Positions 47,683 through 57,758 of a DNA stretch of 64,000 nucleotides are shown here, piece by piece; positions within the stretch are counted from its first letter, which is position 1, and each line of letters begins with the position of its first letter. A model generated the notes under the pieces. The model saw only the letters and a program-made list of their open reading frames with translations. It searched no databases and had not been told where the DNA came from. Source of the stretch: Streptomyces barringtoniae (lineage in GTDB: Bacteria > Actinomycetota > Actinomycetes > Streptomycetales > Streptomycetaceae); contig NZ_JAJHNP010000007.1 of assembly GCF_020819595.1 (NCBI RefSeq), positions 248,001-312,000 of the forward strand. The letters run 5' to 3'. The position numbers and the translations under genes are program-made.

Positions 47683-48603
47683 ATGGGTGGTATGAACCGG
47701 ACGGCGCCGTCTGATCAGGAAACGGATCAGGGAGGGCCCGTGGTCGCGGTGCTCGGCACCGGCACCATGGGGGATGCCATGGCGCGCAACATCGCGGCGG
47801 CGGGACTGGGCCTGCGCGCGTGGAACCGCAACCGCGCCGCCGCCGAACCACTGGCCGCCGTCGGAGCCGCCGTGTGCGACACGCCGGCCGAGGCCTGCCG
47901 CGGCGCCGACGTCGTACTGACCGCGCTCGCGAACGAGAAGGTGGTCGCCGACGTGATGGACCAGGCCCACGAGGGCCTGGGCGGCCACACGGTGTGGGTG
48001 CAGACGTGCACGGTCTCCCCGGACGGGTCTCGCCGTCTCGCGGAACAGGCGACCCGCCTGAACGTCGCGTACGTCGAAGCCCCCCTCCTCGGCACCAAGG
48101 AACCGGCCGTGGCCGGCACTCTGACCATCCTGGCTGCCTCCCCCCAGCAGGAGGCACGGCAGGAGGTGCGACCGGTCCTGGAGGCGGTCGGCACACGCAC
48201 CGTGTGGCTCGACGAGGTCGGCCAACCCAGCAGCCTCAAACTTGCCTACAACGCCTGGGTACTCGCTACCGTCGAGGGCATCGCGGAGTCCCTCACCCTC
48301 GCAGACGCCCTGGGGGTGGATCCACGCTTGGTCATCGACGTCCTCGACGGCAGCGGCCTCAACAGCTCGTACGTGCAGAGCAAGGGCCCGAAGATGATCG
48401 ACGACGACCTCGACCCGCCCTCCTTCCCCCTCGAAGCGGCGGCCAAGGACGCCGGCCTGATCACCGACGCCGCCCGTGCCGCCGGCCTGCATCTGGGCAT
48501 CGCGGAGGTCGTACGCGAACGCCTCCGCCTCGCGGCCGACGACGGACTCGGCCGCGCGGACGTCGCGGCGACCTACCGCATGTCCCGCCAGGCCGCATCC
48601 TGA
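47683..48603 (+). CDS. 3-hydroxyisobutyrate dehydrogenase-like NAD(P)-dependent oxidoreductase
   Basis: 306 aa from ATG 47683, which has GGAGGT upstream (GTG 47653 possible). N-terminal dinucleotide loop LGTGTMGDAMARN, the substrate-binding VEAPLLGTKEPA and catalytic Lys in SSLKLAYNAW. Members act on beta-hydroxyacids or semialdehydes. Lies 79 nt after the aldehyde dehydrogenase, likely in the same transcript. Confidence 0.9.
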   Translation: MGGMNRTAPSDQETDQGGPVVAVLGTGTMGDAMARNIAAAGLGLRAWNRNRAAAEPLAAVGAAVCDTPAEACRGADVVLTALANEKVVADVMDQAHEGLGGHTVWVQTCTVSPDGSRRLAEQATRLNVAYVEAPLLGTKEPAVAGTLTILAASPQQEARQEVRPVLEAVGTRTVWLDEVGQPSSLKLAYNAWVLATVEGIAESLTLADALGVDPRLVIDVLDGSGLNSSYVQSKGPKMIDDDLDPPSFPLEAAAKDAGLITDAARAAGLHLGIAEVVRERLRLAADDGLGRADVAATYRMSRQAAS

Positions 48604-48637
48604 CCTGGCCGTCCCCTCGAGAGAGGCGGGAGAAACG

Positions 48638-49438
48638 ATGACCCACGCCGGCCTGGCCGCCGCACGTTCGAGCACGGCGCAACTCGCCGAAATCATCCCT
48701 CAGTTGGACGACGGACAGTGGGAGCTGCCGTCTGCGTGCGCCGGCTGGCGCGTCATCGACGTGGTGGCCCACCTCGCGGCTCTCGCCTCCGAGGCGGTGG
48801 ACCCTCCACCGCCCGACCCCTCACTGCCGAAGAACCGCGAGCGCTACCACGACCTGCGCGTGGACGAACGCCGTGGCTGGAGCCATGCCGAAGTCCTCGA
48901 CGAGTGGCGGCGCAGCACGCCCCGGCAGCTGGACCTGCTGGCAGCGGCCCAGGAACCACCCGGCGCGGACGAGCCCGTCGAGGTGGCCGGACTCGGGACG
49001 TATCCGCGCCATCTCCTGGCGAACACCATGGCGTTCAACGTCTTCTGCCACCTGCGCAACGACCTGCTCGCCCCGGACGGCCCGCTCCCGTTCACCCTGC
49101 CGGAACCGACCGACGACCAGGTCGCCCCCGCCATCGAGTTCATGCTCGCCGGCCTCCCCCAGATGCAGGGGCCCGAACTCACCGCCACCGTCAGCAGGCC
49201 CCTCGTCCTCGACCTGACGGGGCCGGGCGCCACCACCGTCACGATCCTCCCCGCGACCGCACCGGACGGACAGCTGACCGTGACACCCGGCGCGGACGCC
49301 GCCGCCCCCCGGATCCACAGCACCGCCCTCGACTTCATCGCCTGGGCCACCACCCGCAAACCCTGGCGCGACCACTGCCGCATCACGGGCGACGCGTCCG
49401 CCGCGACCCCGTTCCTCGACCACCTCGACATCATTTAG
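48638..49438 (+). CDS. Maleylpyruvate isomerase family mycothiol-dependent protein
   Basis: 266 aa, 34 nt after the previous gene, with GAGGCGGGAG upstream. The N-terminal MDMPI domain reads CAGWRVIDVVAHLAAL; the usual metal-ligand His (here in VAHLA) is kept. These actinobacterial proteins use mycothiol as cofactor or thiol acceptor for isomerisation or detoxification. With alcohol and aldehyde dehydrogenases alongside, a role in reactive-aldehyde handling is possible but unproven. Confidence 0.82.
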   Translation: MTHAGLAAARSSTAQLAEIIPQLDDGQWELPSACAGWRVIDVVAHLAALASEAVDPPPPDPSLPKNRERYHDLRVDERRGWSHAEVLDEWRRSTPRQLDLLAAAQEPPGADEPVEVAGLGTYPRHLLANTMAFNVFCHLRNDLLAPDGPLPFTLPEPTDDQVAPAIEFMLAGLPQMQGPELTATVSRPLVLDLTGPGATTVTILPATAPDGQLTVTPGADAAAPRIHSTALDFIAWATTRKPWRDHCRITGDASAATPFLDHLDII

Positions 49439-49529
49439 CGGATCTCCCGTGATGCCGGTCCCGGCCTGTTGGTCTCGGCGCGCCATTCGCAAGGCGCTGG
49501 TGTTCCATCCAGCTGGACACTCGCCGCCG

Positions 49530-50019
49530 CAGAATCAGGGCCATCCGCCCGGACCTTGGCGCGACTGAGTTCTTCGACCAGATCGCGGCGGCCCTGACCG
49601 CGGACCGGGCGGCGTACTTCACGGAGTGGAACAAGAACTTCTTCAACCTCGACGTGACACTTGGCAGCCGGATCGGGGCCGAGGCCGTGCAGGACGCGTG
49701 GAACACGGCGGTCGGCGCGTCACCCGTCGGAACCGTCGCCTGCGTGGCCACGTGGCACACCGACTTCCGTACAGATCTGTCGAAGATCGACATTCCCGTA
49801 CTGATCCTGCACGGTACCGAGGACCGGGCCTTGCCGATCGAGGCCTGCGGTCCACGCTCGGCCGAGCTCATCCCTTCGAACGAGTACGTGGCCATCGAGG
49901 GAGCCGGCCACGGTCTGTGCTGGACGCACGCCGACGACGCCAACGCCCAGTTGCTCAGGTTCTTCGCCGACCAGGGACGGCCTGATCACGGCAAACGGCC
50001 GAAGGCAAGCCACGGCTGA
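49530..50019 (+). pseudogene. C-terminal part of a non-haem chloroperoxidase-like alpha/beta hydrolase
   Basis: About 160 codons with ATEFFDQIAAALTADR..., PVLILHGTEDRALPIE (acid Asp) and IEGAGHGLCWTHADD (His) as in chloroperoxidase/arylesterase-like hydrolases. The first half with the nucleophile Ser is missing and no start is evident. A fragment, not a working enzyme. Confidence 0.75.
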
Positions 50020-50320
50020 GGGAATGGGGCAAGGAGCCGTTCGTGTACTCGGCGGCCGTATTCTGTGACTCGGACAAAATCCGACTCGAATTCGTCGCCG
50101 TCGGCTGGACGGGGAAACCGAAGGCACCGGGATAAAGCGGCGTCGAGGCCGGCGACCCCCCGGGAATTCGGCGACGAATCTTTGCCCACCACGGCCCGCG
50201 GAAGTGATGTCGAGAGATTCTGAGTTCACTCGAATGGCCCCTGCGTCAGGACGAGCCGTCAGGTGCCGTCGAACATGGAATCCCGGGCGTCGGCCGACGT
50301 CCCCGCACCGAAGGACCGGC

Positions 50321-51181
50321 ATGCGAATATCCCGCGAGTCCCTCCGTATCGTGCACACGGCCCGTTGGGCTGCGGCTCTTCTGGCCGTATCGGGAATCAT
50401 CTCCGCACTGACATTCGAAACGGCGCAGGCCGGTGGTCCGGGCGGCGATCCCGGCCGGGAGAAGCCCACCATCGTGCTCGTGCACGGCGCCTTCGCCGAC
50501 GCGTCCAGCTGGAACGGGGTCGTGCAGCGGCTCCAGCAGAACGGCTACACGGTGGACGCGCCGGCCAACCCGCTCCGCGGCATTCCCCAGGACTCGGCCT
50601 ACCTCGCGAGCTTCCTGAAGTCCGTCAAGGGACCGATCGTCCTGGTCGGCCACTCCTACGGCGGAGAGGTGATCTCCCAGGCCGCCACCGGAAACGACAA
50701 CGTCAAGGCCCTCGTCTACATCAACGCGATCATGCCGGACACGGGAGAGTCCTTCTCCAGCCTGTCCGCGAAGTTCCCGGCCGCCCCGCTCACCAAGGCC
50801 CTGAAGCAGGTGCCTTTCAGCAACGGTGACGGCACCACCGGCACGGACGTCTACGTACAGCCGGACAAACTGCACCAGGTCTTCGCCGCCGACCTGCCCA
50901 CCAGCCAGACCAACCTCATGGGAGCCACCCAGCGCCCGATCGCGCTGTCGGCGTTCGCGGCCAAGCTCACCGGCGCCGCCTGGCGGAACAAGCCCGTGTA
51001 CGTCCTCGTCGGCAGGCAGGACCAGGCGATCAACCCGGCCCTGGAGCTGTTCGAGGCGAAGCGCGCGAACGCCCGTAAGACAGTGGAGATCAAGTCCTCG
51101 CACGTGTCCCTCGTTTCCCACCCGCAGGCGGTCAAGAACCTGATCGTCGACGCCGCCGAGGACTATATGCGGAAGAAGTGA
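50321..51181 (+). CDS. Secreted alpha/beta hydrolase
   Basis: 286 aa. ATG 50321 follows GAAGGA. An N-terminal signal peptide (basic start, hydrophobic ALLAVSGIISALTF, cleavage near QAGG) is followed by an esterase fold: LVHGAFADAS, nucleophile GHSYGGEV, acid region VLVGRQDQAI and His in SSHVSLVSHP. It is a secreted relative of the cytosolic hydrolase at 29475, with the same HSYGG and SHVS landmarks. Substrate unknown. Confidence 0.88.
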   Translation: MRISRESLRIVHTARWAAALLAVSGIISALTFETAQAGGPGGDPGREKPTIVLVHGAFADASSWNGVVQRLQQNGYTVDAPANPLRGIPQDSAYLASFLKSVKGPIVLVGHSYGGEVISQAATGNDNVKALVYINAIMPDTGESFSSLSAKFPAAPLTKALKQVPFSNGDGTTGTDVYVQPDKLHQVFAADLPTSQTNLMGATQRPIALSAFAAKLTGAAWRNKPVYVLVGRQDQAINPALELFEAKRANARKTVEIKSSHVSLVSHPQAVKNLIVDAAEDYMRKK

Positions 51182-51240
51182 AATGAGGTGGCTTTACGAG
51201 GGTCCATCGGCTTGCTGGCGGGCCCTCATGCTCCTTCAGG

Positions 51241-51771
51241 CTAGGCCCGCTCAAAGGTGCCGTACAACGTCGCTCTGGCAATTCCGTGGCTGAAGAGGAG
51301 GAACTCCAGGTAGGCAGGGGTCGTTGTCCCGGACACCTCCAGTTCTTCCACGTCGACGGCGTGCACCACAAGGAAGTAGCGGTCCGGACCGTTGCCTGGA
51401 GGCGTTGCCGGACCGAGGTACCTTCTGTAGCCGGCGTCGTTGGCCAGTGTCACCGCGCCACCCGGCAGATCCCTGCCGTCCCCCGCCCCGGCCGGAAGGT
51501 CGGTCACGGAGGCGGGCAGATTGGCCACAGTCCAATGCCAGAAGCCTGAAGCGGTAGGCACATCGGGGTCGAACATCGCCACCGTGAAGCTCCGGGTCTC
51601 CACGGGGAAACCGGACCAGCTCAGCTGCGGTGAGATGTCCGATCCGCCTGCTCCCAGGATGCCGCTCACCTGCTCACGGGCCAGTTGCTCGCCGTTGGCC
51701 ACGGAATCGGAGGTCAACGAAAAGGTCCTGATCGGCGGCATGAAATCGTAGGGGCCATAGGGTTTGATCAT
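51241..51771 (-). CDS. YbhB/YbcL-type PEBP protein (Raf kinase inhibitor-like)
   Basis: 176 aa with GGAGGA before the ATG at 51771. Contains the PEBP ligand-site motifs [22 protein letters not shown] and [13 protein letters not shown]. Function of bacterial PEBPs is poorly known. It stands alone, converging with the secreted hydrolase. Confidence 0.9.
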   Translation of the reverse strand: MIKPYGPYDFMPPIRTFSLTSDSVANGEQLAREQVSGILGAGGSDISPQLSWSGFPVETRSFTVAMFDPDVPTASGFWHWTVANLPASVTDLPAGAGDGRDLPGGAVTLANDAGYRRYLGPATPPGNGPDRYFLVVHAVDVEELEVSGTTTPAYLEFLLFSHGIARATLYGTFERA

Positions 51772-51983
51772 GGCAATCCTCCGAAATATTCTACTGTCGG
51801 GGCCGCGCGCCTCCTATTTTCCGGCGCCAGAATTCCATTATCGTTTTGACGCTCACATACGATACGCGTAAACCAATCGGTCGCAAGTTGCAGATTTCGA
51901 GTTTTCTGTTCACGCTTGTTATGTAAGTCTCAAACTGGCCATATTGCACCCTCGCCGGGTGGCATCTTCTAGAGGAGCATCCC

Positions 51984-52682
51984 ATGGCCAAGATCTTGTG
52001 CGTGATGACCGGCGCAAGCTATTGGACCCTGAAGGACGGGCATCGGCACCCCACCGGCTACTGGGCCGAGGAGTTCGTGGCGCCTTACACCGTGTTCACC
52101 GATACCGGACACGAGGTCACCGTGGCAACTCCGCGAGGTGTCATTCCCGTTGTGGACACGATGAGCCTGCGGCCCGGTATGGCGGGTGGCGAGGAGAACT
52201 CCCTCCGGGAGGAAGCCGTCATCGAGAAGGCCGAGGAGCTGCGGCACCCCGTCTCCCTCAAGGACGTGCGTCTCGAGGACTATGACGCGGTCTACTACCC
52301 CGGGGGCCACGGCCCGATGGAAGACCTTTCGGTCGACCCGGACTCCGGGGCGCTCCTGCGCGAGGCACTCGCCTCCGGCAAACCCCTCGGCGTCGTGTGC
52401 CATGCCCCGGCCGCTTTCCTTGCGACCCGTGACGCGAACGGCGACACGCCCTTCGCGAACTACCGGGTGACGGGTTTCTGCAACGAGGAGGAAGCCGGTG
52501 TCGGTTTCGCCGACAAGGCAAAGTGGCTGCTGGAGGACGAGCTGAAGAAGCTGCCCACCGACTATTCGCGCGGCCCTGCCTGGGAGCCCTACACGGTCGC
52601 GGACCGCAACCTCATCACGGGCCAGAACCCGGCGTCCTCGGGCCCTCTCGCCAAGGAACTCGTCAAGACTCTGTCCTCCTGA
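51984..52682 (+). CDS. DJ-1/PfpI-family protein (class I glutamine amidotransferase-like)
   Basis: 232 aa. The nucleophile elbow is VVCHAPAA with the reactive Cys, and YYPGGHGPMEDL supplies the nearby catalytic partners, as in Hsp31/glyoxalase III-like proteins. Probably a glyoxalase, deglycase or chaperone in stress protection. The TAGAGGAGC ribosome site precedes the ATG. A hairpin ends its transcript. Confidence 0.88.
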   Translation: MAKILCVMTGASYWTLKDGHRHPTGYWAEEFVAPYTVFTDTGHEVTVATPRGVIPVVDTMSLRPGMAGGEENSLREEAVIEKAEELRHPVSLKDVRLEDYDAVYYPGGHGPMEDLSVDPDSGALLREALASGKPLGVVCHAPAAFLATRDANGDTPFANYRVTGFCNEEEAGVGFADKAKWLLEDELKKLPTDYSRGPAWEPYTVADRNLITGQNPASSGPLAKELVKTLSS

Positions 52683-52716
52683 AAGAATCTGCCGGCTCTC
52701 GGTCACAGGAGCCGGG

Positions 52717-52744
52717 GCCCCGCCGGGTTGAGGCTCGGCGGGGC
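52717..52744 (+). terminator. Hairpin terminator after the DJ-1/PfpI gene
   Basis: Perfect 9-bp stem (52717-52725 with 52736-52744), loop 10 nt, 34 nt after the stop codon, followed by a short pyrimidine stretch. Confidence 0.6.
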
Positions 52745-52936
52745 TGACTGTCCTGATCAAGAGGCGTCGGCGGGTGCTCGGTTCCCGGATGCCGAACCGT
52801 GCTCGCGCCACCCGGGGTGACTGCTGCCGGCGGCAGGCGAGCGGATCGCCGACGCCTCAGCAGCCGTGCTGTCTTCGGCGTCCTCCTGCGCTGATCGCGG
52901 CCGGCCGCCGACGACTCACAGGCACCGGCACCCACA

Positions 52937-54504
52937 CTATGGGTGCCGTGGGGGGAGGGCTTGCTCGGTCCAGACCGTCTTCCCGTCGTTGGTGTAGCGG
53001 ATCCCCCAGTTGTGTGCGAGCTGGGAGCAGATGAACAGGCCGCGGCCGCCTTCGTCGACCGAAAGTGCGTGGCGCAGCCGCGGAGCGAAGGGGCCGGAGT
53101 CCTGGACCTCACAGGTGAGGGCCCGGTCGTGGATGAGGCGCAGTCGTACGGGTGGGGCGCCGTACCGCAGGGCGTTGGTGACCAGCTCGCTGACGATCTC
53201 TTGCGTGGCGTAGGCGGTGTCCTCGTCCACGCCCCAGGCCGCGAGTTGGTGCCGGGCGTGCCGCCGTGCGACGGCGGGGGCGGTGGGCTCCTGGTCCAGC
53301 GGCCAGATGGCGACGCGGTCGGTGGGGAAGGGGTGGATGCGGGCGAGGAGAAGGACGGCGACGCCGGGCAGGGCGTCGGCGCGCAGCCGGTACAGGACGT
53401 CGTCGCACAGGTCCTGCAGGGGCCGGTCGGCGTCGGCGAGCATGCGTCGGAGCGGCTGCGGGTCGCCTGCGCCGTCCTGGCCCGGTACGGCGGACAGGAG
53501 CGAGGCCGTGTAGAGGGCAAGTATGTCTCCGTCGGGCAGGGTGACGGTGGTGGTGGCGTACGGCGGCCCTCCGCCGCCGCCGAGGGCACCACCGGCGGCC
53601 AACTCGACGACGCGGGCGCGGGAACCGGGGCCGGCGACGAGGGGCGGCGGGTGCCCGGCGGAGGCATGGCGAACGTACGGGGGAACGGATCGTAGACCGC
53701 ACACAGGCGCGTCGCGCTGAGGGGCTCCCTGCGCAGGGGATCACCGAGTGGCAGCGCGCTCCGCACCCGCGCGAGACGTGCCGTGGCGTCGTCGAGCCGG
53801 GCGAAAAGCTCGTCGGGTTCCAGGTCCAGTACGGCCAGCGAGATCATGGCGGTCCGCAGCTGCCCCATGGTGACGGCGGTGTGTATGCCGTGGCCGGCGA
53901 CTTCCCCGACCACCAGGGCCGTCCGGGCGCCGGGCAGGGCGCAGACGTTGGACCAGCCACCCGCCCCCCGGTCGCCGGCCACATAGAGGCCGGCGGTCTC
54001 GATCGTGGTCTGCGAAGGATGTGCCGGGGGCAGCAGATGGCGCTGCAGTGCCGTTGCGATGGTGTGCTCGCGGGTATAGCGGCGGGCGTTGTCGATGCCG
54101 AGGGCGGTGTGCGTGGCCAGTTCCAGGGTGAGGGCGAGTTCCTACTCGTCGAAACCGTCGGATCGCTGATTGCGATAGAGGCTCAGCAATCCGAGCACCT
54201 TTCCGCGCAGCGTCAGTGGTGCGACGAGCAGGGCACGTGCGCCGGATGCGCGGATTGCTTCGGCCCGCGCCGGAGCGGCCGCCAGCCAGGGCGTGTCGGG
54301 GCCCAGGGCAATCGTGCGGGGCTTGAGGTCGGGCAGGACCTGCGCACAAGGGGTCGGGAACGGCAGCGCGCGGGCGTCTCCCACCGGATACGCCCGGGCC
54401 TGCTGATCATCGCCAGTGTTCCCGAAGGCGGCTCGGCGCAGTGGCACATCCCGTCCCAGGGGGCTCAGCGGCGGTTCCTCTCCCCGCACCACCGGCTCCA
54501 CCAT
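52937..54504 (-). pseudogene. PP2C/SpoIIE phosphatase with GAF and ATPase domains, broken twice
   Basis: Minus-strand pieces in order: GAF domain (54504 to in-frame TAG at 54142-54144, after SDGFDE); the same frame then continues through the linker ATALQRHLLPP into the PP2C domain (VVGEVAGHGIHTAV); at a run of five G (53679-53683, plus strand) the frame shifts, and the remainder gives ASAGHPPPLV, the PP2C end and an RsbW-like ATPase (QEIVSELVTNALRYG...GRGLFICSQL) to 52937. Intact homologues are common Streptomyces sigma-factor regulators. Restoring two bases would rebuild it, so the loss is recent or partly a sequence error. Confidence 0.82.
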
Positions 54505-54677
54505 TTAAGACGGCTTCCCAAGCCGCCGCTCCCGTTTGCCGGCCGCTGCGAAGGAGCCGATGCTGAAGGAGAGGCATGCCGACCGATCGTGTGGACCAAG
54601 CGCAAGGGCCGCGGAGCCTGCGGCGTAGACCGCCGACGCGCAGGCGGACCGCGGCCTGATCAGGGAGCGGGTTCCAG

Positions 54678-54905
54678 ATGAGGCTTGTCGTCGATCTCAA
54701 CCGATGCCAGGGATTCGCCCAGTGCGTCTTTCTCGCCCCGGACGTCTTCTCCCTCCACGGGGAAGAGGCGCTGCTGTTCTCACCTCGCTTCGACGAGGCA
54801 CAAAAGGACCGGGTGGAGAAGGCCGCTGCCGCCTGCCCGGTCCAGGCCATCCTGGTCGACTACTCCGACGAGCCGACGAAGGGTGTGAAGCCTCATGTCG
54901 GCTGA
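54678..54905 (+). CDS. [3Fe-4S]-type ferredoxin for P450
   Basis: 75 aa with Cys at 10, 16 and 53 (RCQGFAQC and ACPVQAI), the three-Cys pattern of actinomycete P450 ferredoxins. It overlaps the reductase start by 11 nt, and the P450 follows, so it is the electron carrier of that enzyme. Confidence 0.93.
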   Translation: MRLVVDLNRCQGFAQCVFLAPDVFSLHGEEALLFSPRFDEAQKDRVEKAAAACPVQAILVDYSDEPTKGVKPHVG

Positions 54906-56289
54906 TACGGACGTCGAGGTCCTGCGGCGTCAGGGCCGCGTTGTCGTGGTCGGTGCGTCGCTGGCCGGTCTGCGTGCGGCGGAGACGCTGCGCGAGCAGG
55001 GCTTCACCGGATCCCTGACCATGATCGGCGACGAGCCGTACGAGCCCTACGACCGGCCGCCGCTGTCCAAGCAGGCGTTGCTCGGGCGGGCACGGCCCGA
55101 GGACACCGCGTTGCCGCGGCGGCGCGACATCGACGCCGAATGGCGTCTGGGCGTCGCCGCCGAGAGCCTGGACCGGGACGCCAAGCAGGTACGCCTGGCG
55201 AACGGCGACACCGTCCCCTACGACCGCCTGCTGATCACCACCGGGACCAGAGCGCGGCCCTGGTTCCACCCGGAAGAGGCCGCGCTGGACGGGGTGTTCG
55301 GGCTGCGTACCCGCGACGACTCCGCACGCCTGCGCCGGAAGCTGACGGGGGGCGTGTCCCGGGTGCTGGTGATCGGCGCCGGTTTCACGGGCTCGGAGGT
55401 CGCCTCCGCCTGCCGGGAGCTGGGCCTTCAGGTCACGGTCGCCGAGCGCGGCCCGGCACCGCTGGTGGGCGCGCTCGGTGGAGTGATCGGCGCGGTCGCG
55501 GATCGGCTGCAGCGCAAGCACGGGGTCGACCTGCGCTGCGGTGTCAGCGTCACCGCCCTGGAGGGCGACGATGTGGGGCGACTCAGGCGTGCCCATCTGT
55601 CCGACGGTTCGGCGATCGACGTGGAGGTGGCGGTCGTCTCGCTGGGTGCCATGCGGAACACGGAATGGCTCGCCGGCTCGGGGGTGGCCGCAGGTCCCCG
55701 GGGGATCGCGTGCGACGCCGGGTGTCGGGTGTTCGACGTCAACGGCATCGTCACCGACGACATCTACGCCGCAGGTGACGTCGCCCGCAGCCCCCACCCG
55801 CTGTTCGACTACCAGTTCCTGGCGCTGGAGCACTGGGGCAACGCGGTCGAACAGGCCGAGATCGCCGCCCACAACATGATCTGTGCGGGTCCGGATCGCC
55901 GTCCGCACCTGTGGCTGCCGATGTTCTGGTCCACCCAGTTCGGTGTCAACATCAAGTCGGTGGGTGTTCCCTCGCTGGGCGACCGACTGGTTGTCGCCCA
56001 GGGGGCGCTCACCGAGGCGCGGTTCGTCGCGGTGTACGGCTACCGGGGCCGTGTCATCGCCGCGGCGTCCTTCGACGGAGCCAAGTGGCTGGGGTTCTAC
56101 GAGCAGCAGATCGCGTCCGGCGCGCCGTTCCCGCCGGAGTACCGCACGGTCGACCGCCGGACCGAGACGCTGGATCCGGTCGACCCGGCCTTCCCCGACC
56201 CCCATCTGCCCACCCATGGGGCCACGGTTACGCTGACGGGTCACTCGCCGAGCGAGCGGCGTGTCGCGTTCGTTCCGGCGCATGCCTGA
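54895..56289 (+). CDS. Ferredoxin reductase, FAD/NAD(P)H-dependent
   Basis: 464 aa. FAD loop VVVGASLAGLRAAETLRE, second (NAD) loop VIGAGFTGSEVAS, FAD contact DDIYAAGDVA and a C-terminal reductase domain. Start ATG 54895 lies inside the ferredoxin gene. It passes electrons from NAD(P)H to the ferredoxin, completing a class I P450 chain. Slight C-terminal extension beyond the usual ~410 aa. Confidence 0.93.
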   Translation: MSADTDVEVLRRQGRVVVVGASLAGLRAAETLREQGFTGSLTMIGDEPYEPYDRPPLSKQALLGRARPEDTALPRRRDIDAEWRLGVAAESLDRDAKQVRLANGDTVPYDRLLITTGTRARPWFHPEEAALDGVFGLRTRDDSARLRRKLTGGVSRVLVIGAGFTGSEVASACRELGLQVTVAERGPAPLVGALGGVIGAVADRLQRKHGVDLRCGVSVTALEGDDVGRLRRAHLSDGSAIDVEVAVVSLGAMRNTEWLAGSGVAAGPRGIACDAGCRVFDVNGIVTDDIYAAGDVARSPHPLFDYQFLALEHWGNAVEQAEIAAHNMICAGPDRRPHLWLPMFWSTQFGVNIKSVGVPSLGDRLVVAQGALTEARFVAVYGYRGRVIAAASFDGAKWLGFYEQQIASGAPFPPEYRTVDRRTETLDPVDPAFPDPHLPTHGATVTLTGHSPSERRVAFVPAHA

Positions 56290-56328
56290 TCACCGGCCCT
56301 GCACCGCCCGGAGCACTCAGGAGACACC

Positions 56329-57537
56329 ATGACGTCCGGCACCCTCGTCGCGCAGATCACCGACTACGCCCATCGGGCCGATCCGTACCCGCTCTACGCG
56401 GAACTGCGCAAGCAACCGGTCAGGCGGGAGGACGACGGCACCTACCTGGTCAGCACCTACTACGAGGTGCGGAGCCTGGCCAACGACCCGCGGCTGAGCA
56501 ACGACACGAGCAACCGCCCGTCCGGCTACGCCCGCGTCGGACAACCGGACCCGCAGACCGGTCTGCCGCCCAGCTTCATCTTCACCGACCCGCCCTTGCA
56601 CGACCGGCTGCGCGACACCATCAACCGGCCGTTCGGTCCTCCGCACAGCCCCAGGTTCCTCGACGGCCTGCGCGGAGAGCTGGCCAAGGTGGTCACCGAA
56701 CTGCTCGACGCCTTCGAAGGCAAGGAACAGGTCGACATCGTCGAGGACTTCTCCTACCCCCTTCCCGTCACCGCCATCTGCAAGGTTCTCGGCGTGCCGC
56801 GCGAGGACGAACCGCGCTTCCACGTCTGGGCCGACGCCCTGGCGTCGTCACTCGATCCCCAGGCCGGCGGCGCCGACGGCCAGGAAAAGGCACAGCGGGC
56901 ACGCCAGGACATGGGCGCCTACCTGACCGATCTGATCGAGACCAAACGCCGCCACCCCGGCCCCGGGATGCTCAGCGCGCTCGCCCCTGCCATGACACCG
57001 GCAGACCTGGAGGCCACCGCCGTGCTGCTCCTGGTCGCCGGCCATGAGACCACCGTCAACGCGATCACCAACACGACCCTCACCCTGCTGCGCCACCCCG
57101 ACCTCCTCGACCGCTTCCAGAAGGACCCGGACCTGGCCGTCCCGCTCATCGAGGAAGTGCTGCGCTACGAACCCCCGGTCCAGTTCGTCCCGTGGACCAC
57201 CGCCCTGGCCGACATCGACGTCGCCGGCACCACCATCCCCGAGGGCTCCCCGGTGTGGCTCATGCTGGCCGCGGCCAACCGCGACCCCAAACGCTTCAAG
57301 GACCCCGACCGGTTCGACCCTGACCGCAGGGACAACGAACATCTGGGCTTCTACACCGGCGTCCACTACTGCTTCGGCGCCCCCCTCGCCCGGATAGAAC
57401 TCCATGTGGCGGTGCCCGAGCTTTTCCGCCGGGTCAAGTTCTCCGGGCTGCTCGAGGACCCGCCGCCGTACCGCGCCAACGCCGTGCTGCGCGGCCCCCG
57501 GCACCTTCCCGTGGCGATCGAGGGCGTCACGGTCTGA
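56329..57537 (+). CDS. Cytochrome P450
   Basis: 402 aa, soluble bacterial type. I-helix oxygen-binding motif VAGHETT, ExxR in EEVLRY and haem loop FYTGVHYCFGAPLAR with C348. Third gene of the ferredoxin-reductase-P450 operon, 39 nt after the reductase, with AGGAGA before the ATG. Substrate not inferable. The last codons are duplicated as a DNA fragment at 59996. Confidence 0.94.
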   Translation: MTSGTLVAQITDYAHRADPYPLYAELRKQPVRREDDGTYLVSTYYEVRSLANDPRLSNDTSNRPSGYARVGQPDPQTGLPPSFIFTDPPLHDRLRDTINRPFGPPHSPRFLDGLRGELAKVVTELLDAFEGKEQVDIVEDFSYPLPVTAICKVLGVPREDEPRFHVWADALASSLDPQAGGADGQEKAQRARQDMGAYLTDLIETKRRHPGPGMLSALAPAMTPADLEATAVLLLVAGHETTVNAITNTTLTLLRHPDLLDRFQKDPDLAVPLIEEVLRYEPPVQFVPWTTALADIDVAGTTIPEGSPVWLMLAAANRDPKRFKDPDRFDPDRRDNEHLGFYTGVHYCFGAPLARIELHVAVPELFRRVKFSGLLEDPPPYRANAVLRGPRHLPVAIEGVTV

Positions 57538-57758
57538 GCACCGCCGCAGGGGCCGGGGGAACTGGTTCAGCTGCTTGGGCACGTCCGCCCTCTCCATCTC
57601 GGCCGGCGGCCAGGTACGCCCTGCATGCCGGAGTCGAAGGCACGGACCTGCCGCTTGTCCCGGCTTGTTGTTCACGGAGACGCACATCGATTTGATCTGC
57701 GATGCCTGCCTCAACGAAGTCGTCTCCGGGTCGCGCCGCTGTTTCGCGTCGGGGGGAG

